Positions 56,030 to 64,000 of a stretch of 64,000 nucleotides of DNA are shown here, piece by piece. A program made the position numbers and the translations under genes. The notes below the pieces were generated by a model. It did not search any database and had not been told where the DNA came from. It worked only from the letters and a program-made list of their open reading frames with translations. The DNA lies in contig CBDDLM010000004.1 of assembly GCA_965230665.1 (NCBI GenBank), positions 496,001-560,000 on the forward strand, in the 5' to 3' direction. This DNA is from JAGNRR01 sp965230665 (GTDB lineage: Bacteria; Bacteroidota; Bacteroidia; Chitinophagales; Chitinophagaceae). Positions within the stretch are counted from its first letter, which is position 1. Every line of letters begins with the position of its first letter.

Positions 56030-56372
56030 CAGCCGTAAATGTTTTTGTAGTAGTACTATGCGAAACGCTGTCTAATTGCCAAATATTTAGGATAACATTG
56101 TAACGATGATTAGGATTTGGGAAAGTGTATCTAAAATGTTTAAGAGTATCTGTAATTTCCGTAAAAAGCACATTATTAGCACTGTCCGTCACGATCCACT
56201 TTGTATAATCATAGTTCTTTGAGCAGTTCATGAATTTGATTTCTGTACCCGCCTTCAAAGATGAACTACCCGTATCAATACAGGCTGTAGCATCACCACG
56301 TTTTCTTTCACAAGAAGAGAAAAAAACAATAGCCGCAATTAATACTATACAAATTGACAATACTCTGGTCAT
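56019..56372 (-). CDS. Small lipoprotein with PKD-like domain
   Basis: A 117-residue lipoprotein: MTRVLSICIVLIAAIVFFSSC, lipobox FFSSC. The remainder is one beta-sandwich-like domain with GSSSLKAGTEIKFMNCSKNYDYTK-type opening, WIVTDSANN and FRYTFPNPNHRYNVIL, the pattern of PKD domains. No enzyme motif is present. The 3' end overlaps the GT4 gene by 11 bp. It lies 44 bp after the IPExxxVDY gene, so it may be the last gene of the trmB operon. Confidence 0.7.
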   Translation of the reverse strand: MTRVLSICIVLIAAIVFFSSCERKRGDATACIDTGSSSLKAGTEIKFMNCSKNYDYTKWIVTDSANNVLFTEITDTLKHFRYTFPNPNHRYNVILNIWQLDSVSHSTTTKTFTAAIP

Positions 56373-56416
56373 AGTTTACTAGATTATGTTTAGCTAAGAT
56401 AAAACGAATGAATGAT

Positions 56417-56869
56417 TTATAGGACTAAATACTCTTTAGATTTTAAGTCCATAGGGTCAAAATCGTAAGAATAGGTAATACGTTTATGACTTTGTAGTCT
56501 TTTAAGAGTGCTATTAAAAACAGCTGGATGTGCTTGCATACCATGCATCAAGATCAAGTAATCAGAATTGAGCAGTTCTGGAATTAGAAATTCTGTTCGA
56601 TTCCTGTTACAAATGATATTATAATCTATACTTCGCATGGGGTCACTATCAAAGTAAACTTTATATTCTCGCCCCGTCTTATCCTGCATCAGTTCCATCT
56701 CACGCCTAAAATTTCGATCCAAAAGCATATTCAAAGTATGTACAAACTGAAAAGGTTGCATTGTGCTCACACAAGCCAAGCATTTCATCTCCTCAAAGTA
56801 CTCTTCAAAGACATCCTGTTGACTGAACTTAATGCGCTGCACTTTAGGCTTTTTTATCCGGGTTGCCAT
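56417..56869 (-). CDS. IPExxxVDY family protein
   Basis: A 150-residue protein of a Bacteroidota family named for its central motif, here FLIPELLNSDYLIL (the family Val is replaced by Ser: IPELLNSDY). The N-terminal third is basic; the C-terminus has LKRLQSHKRITYSYDFD. Its function is unknown. Its start overlaps the ATL gene by 16 bp, so it belongs to the trmB-DUF5522-ATL operon. Confidence 0.85.
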   Translation of the reverse strand: MATRIKKPKVQRIKFSQQDVFEEYFEEMKCLACVSTMQPFQFVHTLNMLLDRNFRREMELMQDKTGREYKVYFDSDPMRSIDYNIICNRNRTEFLIPELLNSDYLILMHGMQAHPAVFNSTLKRLQSHKRITYSYDFDPMDLKSKEYLVL

Positions 56870-57171
56870 AAATGTTCTTCAAAATTAACTATTTGATTGT
56901 CTTTTACCTTAATCCCCTCCTTTTGCAACAGTTGTTCCATTTTTTCAGGTGGACTAAAATGCATCCTGCCAGTCAGAAGCCCAACTCTATTAACAACTCT
57001 ATGCGCTGGAACCTTAGGTTTCTGACTTCCGGCTTTATTCATAGCCCAACCAATCATTCTTGGAGTCGCCCCTACCACCTTGGCAATAAAACCATAGGTC
57101 GTTACCTTGCCCTTGGGTACTTGTCTTACAATTTCGTATACCGCAGCAGTCCAATCAGTTTCCCTTTTCAT
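56854..57171 (-). CDS. Alkyltransferase-like protein (MGMT fold, no active-site Cys)
   Basis: A 105-residue protein from ATG at 57171; the frame extends far upstream, but only this start places the MGMT DNA-binding domain at the N-terminus. The domain has VYEIVRQVPKGKVTTYGFIA, ATPRMIGWAMN and VPAHRVVNRVGLLTGRM. In true O6-methylguanine methyltransferases the active site is PCHR; here it reads PAHR, so Cys is replaced by Ala as in alkyltransferase-like (ATL) proteins, which bind lesions and do not repair them directly. It overlaps both neighbours (16 and 17 bp). Confidence 0.9.
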   Translation of the reverse strand: MKRETDWTAAVYEIVRQVPKGKVTTYGFIAKVVGATPRMIGWAMNKAGSQKPKVPAHRVVNRVGLLTGRMHFSPPEKMEQLLQKEGIKVKDNQIVNFEEHLWQPG

Positions 57172-57370
57172 GATCTTTTTCTTTTTGAGCTCGGATGAGC
57201 TCATTTCGTTTCTGTTCATTTTGTACTGCCTTATAATCAAAGGGGCAATGTTTACAACCATTACCACAGCAATATCCCCTTTTCAATAAATACTCAGCTG
57301 TAAAAACCATGAAACCATCGTTGTTCATATAGAACAATTCATCATCATCAAAGAGTGGTTTCTTGGTCAT
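57155..57370 (-). CDS. DUF5522 small cysteine-rich protein
   Basis: A 71-residue protein; start taken at MTKKPLFDDDE (57370), as in relatives, though the frame opens at 57394. The core GYCCGNGCKHCPFDY holds five cysteines within about 15 residues, suggesting a metal site. It overlaps trmB by 23 bp and the ATL gene by 17 bp, so translation is probably coupled. The function is unknown, but the trmB neighbourhood is common in Bacteroidota. Confidence 0.88.
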   Translation of the reverse strand: MTKKPLFDDDELFYMNNDGFMVFTAEYLLKRGYCCGNGCKHCPFDYKAVQNEQKRNELIRAQKEKDHEKGN

Positions 57371-58046
57371 CCTTTTTTTTCTTCGGCGGTACAATAATCT
57401 CCTCTTTAGGAAGGCGAAAACAAATATATTGAATGGTTCTATTATCTTCTAGATGCATCCCTTCATAAAATGTTTTAATATTCAAAGGAAACTTAGGTTC
57501 GCCCTTAGCATAAATATCGTCATTCCTGACTAATAATTCACATTTGTGATACTCAACCATTTCAACAGTAAAATCAAACAATGGTTTAGAGTCTGTTTTT
57601 AAATTGATCTGCGCACCAGGTCTTAGAATTTTTTGGTACTCTTTTAAAAAACGACTATGTGTTAGCCTATTTTTAGCTTTTGAATCCTTTAAGAAAGGGT
57701 CGGGAAATGTAATCCAGATCTCATCTATTGAATGAGGGGTAAAATAATCCTCAATTTTTTGAATTTGGGTGCGCAAAAAGGCCACATTAGAAACATTTTC
57801 CTCTAGTGCTTTTTTAGCACCTACGTACATTCTATTACCCTTTACGTCAACCCCTACGAAGTTCTTATCAGGAAAATTCTTTGCCATGTTTACGGCATAT
57901 TCCCCCTTACCACAGGCCAGTTCTAGTACGATCGGATTTTCATTTCCAAAAAAAGATCTCCACTTCGAAGCCATCTCAACTGGATATTGAAAAACATTCT
58001 CAAATTTCTCAATCTCCGAAAACCTGAATAATTTCTTCCCTTTCAT
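57348..58046 (-). CDS. trmB: tRNA (guanosine(46)-N7)-methyltransferase
   Basis: A 232-residue SAM-dependent enzyme that makes m7G46 in tRNA. Start at 58046 (MKGKKLFRFSEIE) fits the family; the frame extends 11 codons upstream. The SAM-binding motif is PIVLELACGKGEYAVNMA. The family signatures NFVGVDVKGNRMYVGAK, EIWITFPDPFLK and NRLTHSRFLKEY are intact. It is the first gene of a minus-strand operon with DUF5522, ATL and IPExxxVDY, all overlapping. Confidence 0.96.
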   Translation of the reverse strand: MKGKKLFRFSEIEKFENVFQYPVEMASKWRSFFGNENPIVLELACGKGEYAVNMAKNFPDKNFVGVDVKGNRMYVGAKKALEENVSNVAFLRTQIQKIEDYFTPHSIDEIWITFPDPFLKDSKAKNRLTHSRFLKEYQKILRPGAQINLKTDSKPLFDFTVEMVEYHKCELLVRNDDIYAKGEPKFPLNIKTFYEGMHLEDNRTIQYICFRLPKEEIIVPPKKKKDDQETTL

Positions 58047-58124
58047 ATTGCTTTTAAAAGATGACAAAAGTAATGTCATAGAATTGTCAAAAAAACTTTA
58101 TCTTTATGAACTTAAATTTATAAT

Positions 58125-58970
58125 ATGAAAAGAAATCGACTTCTATCCTTAATTGCTTTAACCTTGATAAGTTTAACTGTCCTACAGTCTTTTAGCGGTG
58201 GTTATGCTGTAGACATCAGAGCTACTTCAACCACACCTGGCTGTAGCGGAACGGGGTGTCACTCAGCAACAGGTAATAATTCTACTAATGCACTTAAAAT
58301 AGAAGTATTTGATGCCAATAATATGGCCGTGCTTCAATATGATGTAAATACAACCTACCGAGTAAAAATTAGTTTAGCAAAGAGTAATGTTCTTGCTCCG
58401 CTAACGGCAGGTTTTCAAGCTACATTTTTCGACGCGACGAATAACCTAGCGGGCTCTTTCCCAGGTATTGGTTCGAACACTCAAGTAAAGGAAGACAATG
58501 TAAACGCTGTAAAAATTCTAACACATAAAACAAGTAATGTAACAGCTATTGTTCAAGGATCAACTGTAGAGTGGGAATTTGATTGGAAAACACCTTTATT
58601 AGGTGCAAACGATATTATTATATCCGCAATCGCTAATGACGCAAATGCTGACGGTGGTAACTCTGGAGATCTTATTTTACAAACTCAACTTTTCCTGCCT
58701 CAAAAGACTTGGCCTACAGCTGTTTCTAATTTGTCTAAGGGCATTGATGCTATATATCCAAACCCTACAACCGGTCAACTAACAGTGCAACTAGAAGACG
58801 GTGCGGAAAGTATTGTTTCCATTTATTCAATTACTGGTCAATTGGTAAAACAACTTACTGCTGAAGGAAACAAAATAAATATGGATGTTTCTGAATTGAA
58901 TAGTGGTAATTATATCATGAGTATTGCCCAAGGTGACAACTTTGCAAGACAACAATTCGTGAAGCACTAA
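58125..58970 (+). CDS. Choice-of-anchor V surface protein with T9SS type A sorting domain
   Basis: A 281-residue exported protein. The signal segment LLSLIALTLISLTVLQSFSGGYA is followed by the choice-of-anchor V domain (about 25-190). That domain opens with TPGCSGTGCHSATGNN, a CxxxGCH heme-like sequence that is usual in this family, and has GFQATFFDATNN and VEWEFDWKTP. The T9SS end (about 205-281) has IDAIYPNPTTGQLTVQ and GNYIMSIAQG. It stands alone with a clear terminator. Its ligand is unknown. Confidence 0.88.
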   Translation: MKRNRLLSLIALTLISLTVLQSFSGGYAVDIRATSTTPGCSGTGCHSATGNNSTNALKIEVFDANNMAVLQYDVNTTYRVKISLAKSNVLAPLTAGFQATFFDATNNLAGSFPGIGSNTQVKEDNVNAVKILTHKTSNVTAIVQGSTVEWEFDWKTPLLGANDIIISAIANDANADGGNSGDLILQTQLFLPQKTWPTAVSNLSKGIDAIYPNPTTGQLTVQLEDGAESIVSIYSITGQLVKQLTAEGNKINMDVSELNSGNYIMSIAQGDNFARQQFVKH

Positions 58971-58993
58971 TCTATTCTTACCAAATGTGCAGA

Positions 58994-59016
58994 AAGAGGC
59001 AGATAATCTGCCTCTT
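58994..59016 (+). terminator. Intrinsic terminator after the choice-of-anchor V gene
   Basis: Hairpin AGAGGCAGATAATCTGCCTCT followed by six T, starting 23 bp after the stop codon. Confidence 0.9.
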
Positions 59017-59032
59017 TTTTATTGGGAAAATG

Positions 59033-59040
59033 TAAATTTG
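59033..59040 (+). promoter_or_regulatory. Candidate -7 element TAAATTTG for frr
   Basis: TAAATTTG matches TAnnTTTG, 46 bp before the frr ATG and just after a terminator. The -33 position falls in the terminator T run and lacks TTTG. Confidence 0.4.
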
Positions 59041-59086
59041 TGACCATTCTGAGATATACGTTGGAAGGACAATAAAAATTATTATT

Positions 59087-59650
59087 ATGGCGGAAACAAT
59101 AGAAGAAATAAGCAATGAAGCTGAAGAAGGCATGCAGAAGGCCATTGGCCACTTGGCAAATGAATTACTAAAAATTCGTGCTGGTAAGGCATCACCCGCA
59201 ATGCTAGAAGGGATTTTGGTAGAGTACTATAATAATCCAACTCCTATCAATCAAGTGGCAAATGTAAGTACGCCTGATGCACGTACTTTGAATATCCAAC
59301 CCTACGAAAAGAATATGCTTCCAGAAATTGAGAAAGCAATTATGGCTGCGAATATTGGGATTACCCCTTCCAACGATGGTGATAATATCCGTTTATTTAT
59401 GCCACCACTTACCGAAGAACGAAGAAAAGAGATGGTAAAAAAGGTTTTTGCCGAAGGTGAAAATGGTAAAATCTCTATTCGAAATATTCGCCGTGATGCC
59501 ATGGAAGCAATCAAAAAACTTCAGAAAGATGGCTTAAGTGAAGATGCTGCTAAAGATGGTGAAAATGGCATTCAAGCCCTAACAGATAAATACAGTGATT
59601 CAGTAGATGTACATTGTAAAGAGAAGGAGAAGGATCTCATGACCGTTTAA
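59087..59650 (+). CDS. frr: Ribosome recycling factor
   Basis: A 187-residue factor that splits post-termination ribosomes with EF-G. It shows the coiled-coil ends and central domain of the family: HLANELLKIRAGKASPAMLE, VEYYNNPTPINQVANVS, LNIQPYEKN, IRLFMPPLTEERRKEMVKK and ISIRNIRRDAMEAIKKL. Length is normal. It sits 9 bp before the sterol-desaturase gene, with which it may be cotranscribed; pyrH, its usual partner, is not in the window. Confidence 0.97.
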   Translation: MAETIEEISNEAEEGMQKAIGHLANELLKIRAGKASPAMLEGILVEYYNNPTPINQVANVSTPDARTLNIQPYEKNMLPEIEKAIMAANIGITPSNDGDNIRLFMPPLTEERRKEMVKKVFAEGENGKISIRNIRRDAMEAIKKLQKDGLSEDAAKDGENGIQALTDKYSDSVDVHCKEKEKDLMTV

Positions 59651-59659
59651 TTTATTAAG

Positions 59660-60571
59660 ATGGAAAGCATCGTAGATTTTCTAAGTGAAAATTGGCTGAT
59701 TGCAATCTCTACGCCTATATATGTTGTTCTGATTTCTTTAGAAGTCCTTCTAAGTAACTACCAGAAAAGGAAGTACTATTCGCTAAAGGACTCTATCATT
59801 AACCTATGGCTCAATATTGCAAATACCTTATTAGGTTTAGCCTTTAAAACTACTGCTTTTTTTCTACTAGCTTTCGTTCTTCAGTTTAAACTCTTTACCA
59901 TTTCTAATCCTTGGTTCTACTGGACAACACTATTCTTCGCGCTTGACCTTTGTTTTTACTGGGAACATCGTGCTGAACATTACGTTAGAGTATTATGGGC
60001 AGTGCATGTAACGCACCATTCATCTGAAGAGTTTAATCTTACCACTGGTTTTCGCTCATCAGTATTTAGACCTTTTGTGTCCATCTGGTTCTTTTTACCG
60101 CTTGCTTTATTGGGTTTTGAACCTTTAGACATCCTATTTATGGATGCCATTTGTCAAATCTATGGCATTATTGTACATACCCGATTTATAAAAAAAATGC
60201 CTGCTTGGTTCGATGCTTTTTTTGTAAGCCCTTCTCATCATCGTGTACACCACGCGAGTAATATTTTATACCTCGACAAAAATATGGGTATGGTACTTAT
60301 CATCTGGGATCGTATTTTCAATACGTTTCAAAAAGAAGAGGAGTTTGAAAAAGTGAAGTACGGATTAACCAAGAATGTAGATCACCCCTATCACCCAACT
60401 CATATCATATTTCACGAATGGCAACAAGTCCTAAAAGATATTTCTAAGCCAGGATTATCACTTTTAGAGCGTATAAAGTACCTTACAGCTCCTCCAGGTT
60501 GGAGCCATGATGGCTCTACGCAAACAGCAAATGAATTAAGAAAACAACTTTACAAAGATGAAATTCAATAA
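59660..60571 (+). CDS. Sterol desaturase/fatty acid hydroxylase family membrane enzyme
   Basis: A 303-residue di-iron membrane enzyme with four or more helices. The histidine clusters are HRAEHYVRVLW, VTHHSSEEFN, and SPSHHRVHHASN, with a later HPYHPTHIIFHEW. These place metal ligands as in fatty-acid hydroxylase family proteins, which hydroxylate or desaturate C-H bonds of lipids. The substrate is unknown. Its 3' end overlaps purC by 14 bp. Confidence 0.92.
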   Translation: MESIVDFLSENWLIAISTPIYVVLISLEVLLSNYQKRKYYSLKDSIINLWLNIANTLLGLAFKTTAFFLLAFVLQFKLFTISNPWFYWTTLFFALDLCFYWEHRAEHYVRVLWAVHVTHHSSEEFNLTTGFRSSVFRPFVSIWFFLPLALLGFEPLDILFMDAICQIYGIIVHTRFIKKMPAWFDAFFVSPSHHRVHHASNILYLDKNMGMVLIIWDRIFNTFQKEEEFEKVKYGLTKNVDHPYHPTHIIFHEWQQVLKDISKPGLSLLERIKYLTAPPGWSHDGSTQTANELRKQLYKDEIQ

Positions 60572-61472
60572 CCAAACAAACTACTATCAAGGTAAAGTGC
60601 GAGATGTTTATAGTATCGGACAAGATGACCTTGTCATGATCGCAAGCAATCGCATCTCAGCATTTGATCATATTTTACCTAAAGAAATTCCGTTTAAAGG
60701 ACATATTCTAAATCAGATTGCTCAAGAATTTCTTAATCAGACGGAGCATATTGTTCCCAATTGGCTCATGGCCTCCCCATTACCAAACGTGAGTATTGGT
60801 AAACGATGTGAGCCTATTGCATTAGAAATGGTTATACGTGGTTTTTTAACAGGACATGCTTGGCGAACTTATAAGTCTGGGAAAAGAGAATTATGTGGCG
60901 TATCCCTCCCGGACGGAATGAAAGAGCATGATGCCTTTCCAGAACCTATTATAACTCCTGCAACAAAAGCTGAAGAAGGGCACGATGAAGATATTAGTCG
61001 AGAAGAAATTCTAAAACAGTCAATAGTAGACGAAACAACACTGAATCAATTAGAGCAGTATACCCGCAAACTTTTTGCTTATGGAACAATTCAAGCAAAA
61101 AAAATGGATTTAATATTAGTTGATACCAAGTATGAATTCGGTTTTTACCAAGGTAAGATTATGCTCATGGATGAAATTCATACACCGGATAGCTCTCGTT
61201 ATTTTTACGCTGATGGCTACGCATCTCGACAAGCAAAAGGAGCACCTCAGAAACAGCTATCCAAAGAGTTTGTTCGAGAGTGGCTTATTGAACATGGTTT
61301 TCAAGGATTGACAGGACAACAAATGCCCGAAATGAATACAGAAGTTGTTGAGCGCATTACCAATCGATATATTGAGCTTTATGAGAAGCTAATGGGTAAG
61401 CCATTTGAAAAGCAAATAGTGCACGAAGCTGAAATCATTGACACTGTTAATCATTACTTTTCCAAACCCTAA
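60558..61472 (+). CDS. purC: Phosphoribosylaminoimidazole-succinocarboxamide synthase
   Basis: A 304-residue enzyme of purine synthesis that joins CAIR and aspartate using ATP. Signatures are YYQGKVRDVYSIG, IASNRISAFDHILP, EMVIRGFLTGHAWR, ITPATKAEEGHDEDIS and MDEIHTPDSSRYFY (family DELHTPDSSR). It is the longer PurC class. Its start lies inside the end of the desaturase gene (14-bp overlap), an odd pairing of unrelated functions in one transcript. Confidence 0.97.
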   Translation: MKFNNQTNYYQGKVRDVYSIGQDDLVMIASNRISAFDHILPKEIPFKGHILNQIAQEFLNQTEHIVPNWLMASPLPNVSIGKRCEPIALEMVIRGFLTGHAWRTYKSGKRELCGVSLPDGMKEHDAFPEPIITPATKAEEGHDEDISREEILKQSIVDETTLNQLEQYTRKLFAYGTIQAKKMDLILVDTKYEFGFYQGKIMLMDEIHTPDSSRYFYADGYASRQAKGAPQKQLSKEFVREWLIEHGFQGLTGQQMPEMNTEVVERITNRYIELYEKLMGKPFEKQIVHEAEIIDTVNHYFSKP

Positions 61473-61515
61473 GCCTTAATCCATTGAACAAAACAATATC
61501 GTAACTTAGCTTCAA

Positions 61516-61523
61516 TATATTTG
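61516..61523 (+). promoter_or_regulatory. Candidate -7 element TATATTTG for the TPR gene
   Basis: TATATTTG matches the -7 consensus 41 bp ahead of the ATG. No TTTG lies 18-21 bp upstream. Confidence 0.35.
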
Positions 61524-61564
61524 CAGTATGATGCGCTTAGACCTATAAACAACAATTTAAAATC

Positions 61565-62698
61565 ATGAAGCAAGTCCTTTTACTTTTATTACTAGGGATA
61601 TCTATCCAATCTATTGCCCAACCTGCCAATCTTATTAAAAGTTCTAATGCTCTTAGTTCATCTCAATTGGTCAAGGCTAAAGAAGCCATTGATCAAGCCG
61701 TAAAACACCCGAAAACAATTAATAAATCCAAGACATGGCGCCTAAAAGGAGATGTTTATTATGCCATTTTGAATTCGAAGAACCCAATATTTAGGAAGCT
61801 TGATCCAACTCCTGCTCACGAAGCCTTTACCGCCTACGTAAAGGCAAAAACTTTAGGAAAAAAAGGGAAAGGATTCGTTGATGAGATCGACGCTAAACTG
61901 AAGCTATTACAGAATATAGCGCTCAACAAAGGCGTACAAAATTTTAATAACAAACAGTATACTCAGGCTTTAAATAACTTTAAAGTGACGGAGTCCATAG
62001 CTAATCACTTTGACAAGATAGATAGCTTGGCCCTATTCAATATAGCCATAGCCTCTGAACGATCCGACCAATATGACCAAGCTGTTAAGTACTATAAGAA
62101 AAGTATGGATATTGGGTACAGGGAAGCCAATTGCTGTAGCTTTATAATCTATTTGCTTAGGAAACAAGAAAAGGACAGTGAAGCTTTGGAACAAATCAAA
62201 ATGTGCCGCAAAAAGTTTCCTAATAATCAGGAATTACTTACCTCTCAAATTAACCTAAATCTGAGAAACAAAGATTTTAAAAGTGCCCGTAAAAATTTGA
62301 AGCAGGCCGTTTTAAACGATCCCAAAAATGCTACCTTACATTTCTCACTGGGCACTGTATCCGAAAATATTGGAGATAGAAAGCAAGCCATAGACTCTTA
62401 CCTTGAGGCACTTAGACTTAGACCGAACTATTTTGACCCTAATTATAATTTGGGTGCTTTATATTTTAATAGTGGTGTTGAAGTTAATAATAAAGCCAAT
62501 AATCTAACAGATAAGAAGAAGTATGAATCGGAGATCGAAAAAGCCAACCTTCTTTTCAAAAAGGCAATACCCTATCTGGAGAAGGCTAGAACAATTAAAC
62601 CTAAAGATCGAGTTACGCTAACCTCTTTGAAAATGTTATACGGAAGACTGGAGTATATGGACAAATACAAAGAAGTTAAAAAAGCTTTACAAGATTAA
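61565..62698 (+). CDS. Secreted tetratricopeptide repeat (TPR) protein
   Basis: A 377-residue protein with a signal peptide (MKQVLLLLLLGISIQSIAQ). TPR motifs follow from about residue 120 to 350. Clear units are ALNNFKVTESIANHFDKIDS, SDQYDQAVKYYKKSMDIGYR and GDRKQAIDSYLEALRLRPNY, with the closing KKAIPYLEKARTIKPKD. It is probably a periplasmic scaffold or assembly factor; no enzyme domain is present. The 3' end overlaps gldA by 4 bp in convergent orientation. Confidence 0.85.
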   Translation: MKQVLLLLLLGISIQSIAQPANLIKSSNALSSSQLVKAKEAIDQAVKHPKTINKSKTWRLKGDVYYAILNSKNPIFRKLDPTPAHEAFTAYVKAKTLGKKGKGFVDEIDAKLKLLQNIALNKGVQNFNNKQYTQALNNFKVTESIANHFDKIDSLALFNIAIASERSDQYDQAVKYYKKSMDIGYREANCCSFIIYLLRKQEKDSEALEQIKMCRKKFPNNQELLTSQINLNLRNKDFKSARKNLKQAVLNDPKNATLHFSLGTVSENIGDRKQAIDSYLEALRLRPNYFDPNYNLGALYFNSGVEVNNKANNLTDKKKYESEIEKANLLFKKAIPYLEKARTIKPKDRVTLTSLKMLYGRLEYMDKYKEVKKALQD

Positions 62699-63429
62699 CC
62701 TGCAGGTTCAAGGTTCCCTCCCGTTAACTTCCTAAAGATTTCTTCAAGGCTGAGCTTCGGATGTTTCTCTTGCAGATCAGTTATTTTGTCATTGGCCACA
62801 ATCCTACCTTTATTAATAATGATAACCCGGTCGCACATCGCTTCTACCTCTTGCATAATATGCGTACTTAATAAAACAGTTTTTTCCTTACCCGCCGTGG
62901 AGATCAGATTGCGAATTTCTATAATTTGATTAGGGTCTAAACCTGAAGTTGGCTCATCTAAGATTAAAACTTCAGGATCATGAAGAAGTGCTTGTGCTAA
63001 ACCTACCCGTTGCTTATACCCTTTGGATAGAGAGGCAATTATTTTTTTGCTTTCAGGTGTTAAGCCAGTCATTTTTATAACTTCCTCAACACGTTCATGA
63101 GCCTTCTTACCTTTTATTCCATGCACACCGGCACAAAAAATTAAATACTCACGCACATACATATCAAAGTACATGGGATTAGTCTCAGGCAAATAACCAA
63201 TTTTTCTTTGCGTTTCTACATGTTCTGCATCAACCTTAATGTCACATACCAAAACCTCCCCTTCTGTGGCGGGTAAATAACCAGTAATAATTTTCATCGT
63301 CGTTGACTTACCCGCTCCATTGGGACCTAAGAAACCTACAACTTCTCCCTTCTTCACAGAAAAACTAGCATTGTCTACAGCATTTTGCTCACCATAAGTC
63401 TTCGTAAGATTTTTTACCTCTATTGACAT
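62695..63429 (-). CDS. gldA: GldA-like ABC transporter ATP-binding protein
   Basis: A 244-residue ATPase from ATG at 63429; the frame extends 10 codons upstream. Walker A is GPNGAGKST, the signature is SLSKGYKQRVG, and Walker B is VLILDEPTSGLDPN. IGYLPETNPMYFDMYVREYL and VLLSTHIMQEVEAMCDRVI are close to gliding-motility GldA of Flavobacterium. GldA works with GldF/GldG membrane subunits, which are not in this window, so the symbol is likely but not certain. Confidence 0.8.
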   Translation of the reverse strand: MSIEVKNLTKTYGEQNAVDNASFSVKKGEVVGFLGPNGAGKSTTMKIITGYLPATEGEVLVCDIKVDAEHVETQRKIGYLPETNPMYFDMYVREYLIFCAGVHGIKGKKAHERVEEVIKMTGLTPESKKIIASLSKGYKQRVGLAQALLHDPEVLILDEPTSGLDPNQIIEIRNLISTAGKEKTVLLSTHIMQEVEAMCDRVIIINKGRIVANDKITDLQEKHPKLSLEEIFRKLTGGNLEPAG

Positions 63430-63504
63430 AAGTCCACAAATATAAGATGCACTACGCACTGAAAAGTCTATTTACTCTCAAGGAAACGTAAAATTATGTT
63501 TCTG

Positions 63505-64000
63505 TTATTTATACTTTCTTGTGAGCCTGAAGTAAATACCAGCTAGTACCCCAAAAATAAAACCACCTATATGCGCCCAATAGGCAACCCCTCCTGTTTC
63601 TTGCGTTTTAGCTAAGGAACCAAAACTTGCCATAAACTGTTGTACCGCCCAGAATAAAAGAAACAAAATTGCCGGAACCCAAAACCGAATTACAAAAAAG
63701 AACATCAACCGTACTTTTCCCTTTGGAAACATGATAAGATAAGCACCTAATACGGCCGATATACAACCTGACGCGCCAACCATAGGTATGGTACTGTTCC
63801 AATCCATCGCTGTCTGAAGCAGTACAGCAGATAAGCCACCTAAAAAGTAAAAAAAGAAAAAGCGCGTGTGACCTATCAGCGCCTCTATATTATCGGCAAA
63901 TACATATAAAAAGAGCATATTACCTATAATATGCATCCAACCGCCATGAACAAACATCGATGTCCATGCCATTAACCAATCTTGCCCTTGCGTTATTTCA
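63505..64000 (-). CDS. Rhomboid-family intramembrane serine protease (5' part outside window)
   Basis: The minus-strand frame is open from the right edge (EITQGQDWLMAWTSMF) to the stop at 63505, about 165 residues of the C-terminal part. Motifs are FVHGGWMHIIGNMLFLYVF, catalytic Ser in VGASGCISAVLG, and catalytic His in YWAHIGGFIFG. Several TM helices are visible. The start codon lies outside the window; the internal Met at 63972 is not the real start because the conserved sequence continues upstream. Confidence 0.93.
   Translation of the reverse strand, partial: EITQGQDWLMAWTSMFVHGGWMHIIGNMLFLYVFADNIEALIGHTRFFFFYFLGGLSAVLLQTAMDWNSTIPMVGASGCISAVLGAYLIMFPKGKVRLMFFFVIRFWVPAILFLLFWAVQQFMASFGSLAKTQETGGVAYWAHIGGFIFGVLAGIYFRLTRKYK

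Overview
The window comes from a Bacteroidota chromosome. The evidence is: a PorP/SprF protein and several proteins with type IX secretion (T9SS) C-terminal sorting domains; a GldA-like ABC ATPase; many SPAAQ-type signal peptides and lipoboxes; promoters of the TTTG-N18-20-TAnnTTTG type rather than the sigma70 type; and lineage-typical small families (DUF5522, IPExxxVDY, DUF5689). A Flavobacteriia-like or related marine/aquatic lineage is likely, but the sequence alone does not fix the genus.

Layout. 0-2.4 kb: a T9SS-type pair, a TPR/PD40 (OmpA-family) protein cut by the window edge and PorP/SprF. 2.6-9.3 kb: ftsK, a GT-C membrane protein, a YjbR-family gene and dnaG, all on +. 9.3-11.4 kb: an outer-membrane barrel gene, tRNA-Leu(GAG) and a histidine kinase on -. 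11.4-18.8 kb: a minus-strand operon (TonB-dependent receptor, DUF5689 OB-fold lipoprotein, T9SS-sorted protein) facing away from a secreted EEP-family nuclease/phosphatase. This looks like one extracellular nucleic-acid or phosphoester uptake locus. 18.8-21.4 kb: two secreted proteins of unknown function, then a short RadC gene.

22.2-31.1 kb is an accessory island. All of its ORFs are on the minus strand. They are separated by about nine imperfect inverted repeats that lie just 3' of each ORF, with outer ends of the (C/T)AAC...GTT(A/G) kind. The same tandem-HTH cassette occurs three times, one copy open and two decayed, and another cassette is truncated exactly at a repeat. The simplest reading is an integron-like cassette array without a visible integrase. 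Cargo includes an APH-fold phosphotransferase, an alpha/alpha-toroid-like protein, lipoproteins and secreted proteins of unknown function. This is the most interesting part of the window.

31.1-41.1 kb: a DUF2200 gene, htpG and a large FG-GAP T9SS protein on -. Next comes a plus-strand trio (DUF2589, mini zinc-ribbon, DUF2589-like), followed convergently by a NarL-type two-component system (response regulator, HisKA_3 kinase, 7-TM protein) and an orphan gene. 41.2-46.9 kb: a complete rRNA operon on - (16S, tRNA-Ile(GAT), tRNA-Ala(TGC), 23S, 5S, terminator). It is driven by three tandem near-identical promoters, each followed by a hairpin and a GTTCTT boxA-like element. The 16S 3' end has a non-canonical anti-Shine-Dalgarno sequence.

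47-64 kb is mostly housekeeping and envelope genes: prolyl oligopeptidase, M28 peptidase, an Omp28-like lipoprotein, LemA plus DUF2207, an OmpA protein, GT4, a tightly overlapping trmB-DUF5522-ATL-IPExxxVDY operon, a choice-of-anchor V T9SS protein, frr, a sterol-desaturase-family enzyme overlapping purC, a TPR protein, gldA, and a rhomboid protease cut by the right edge.
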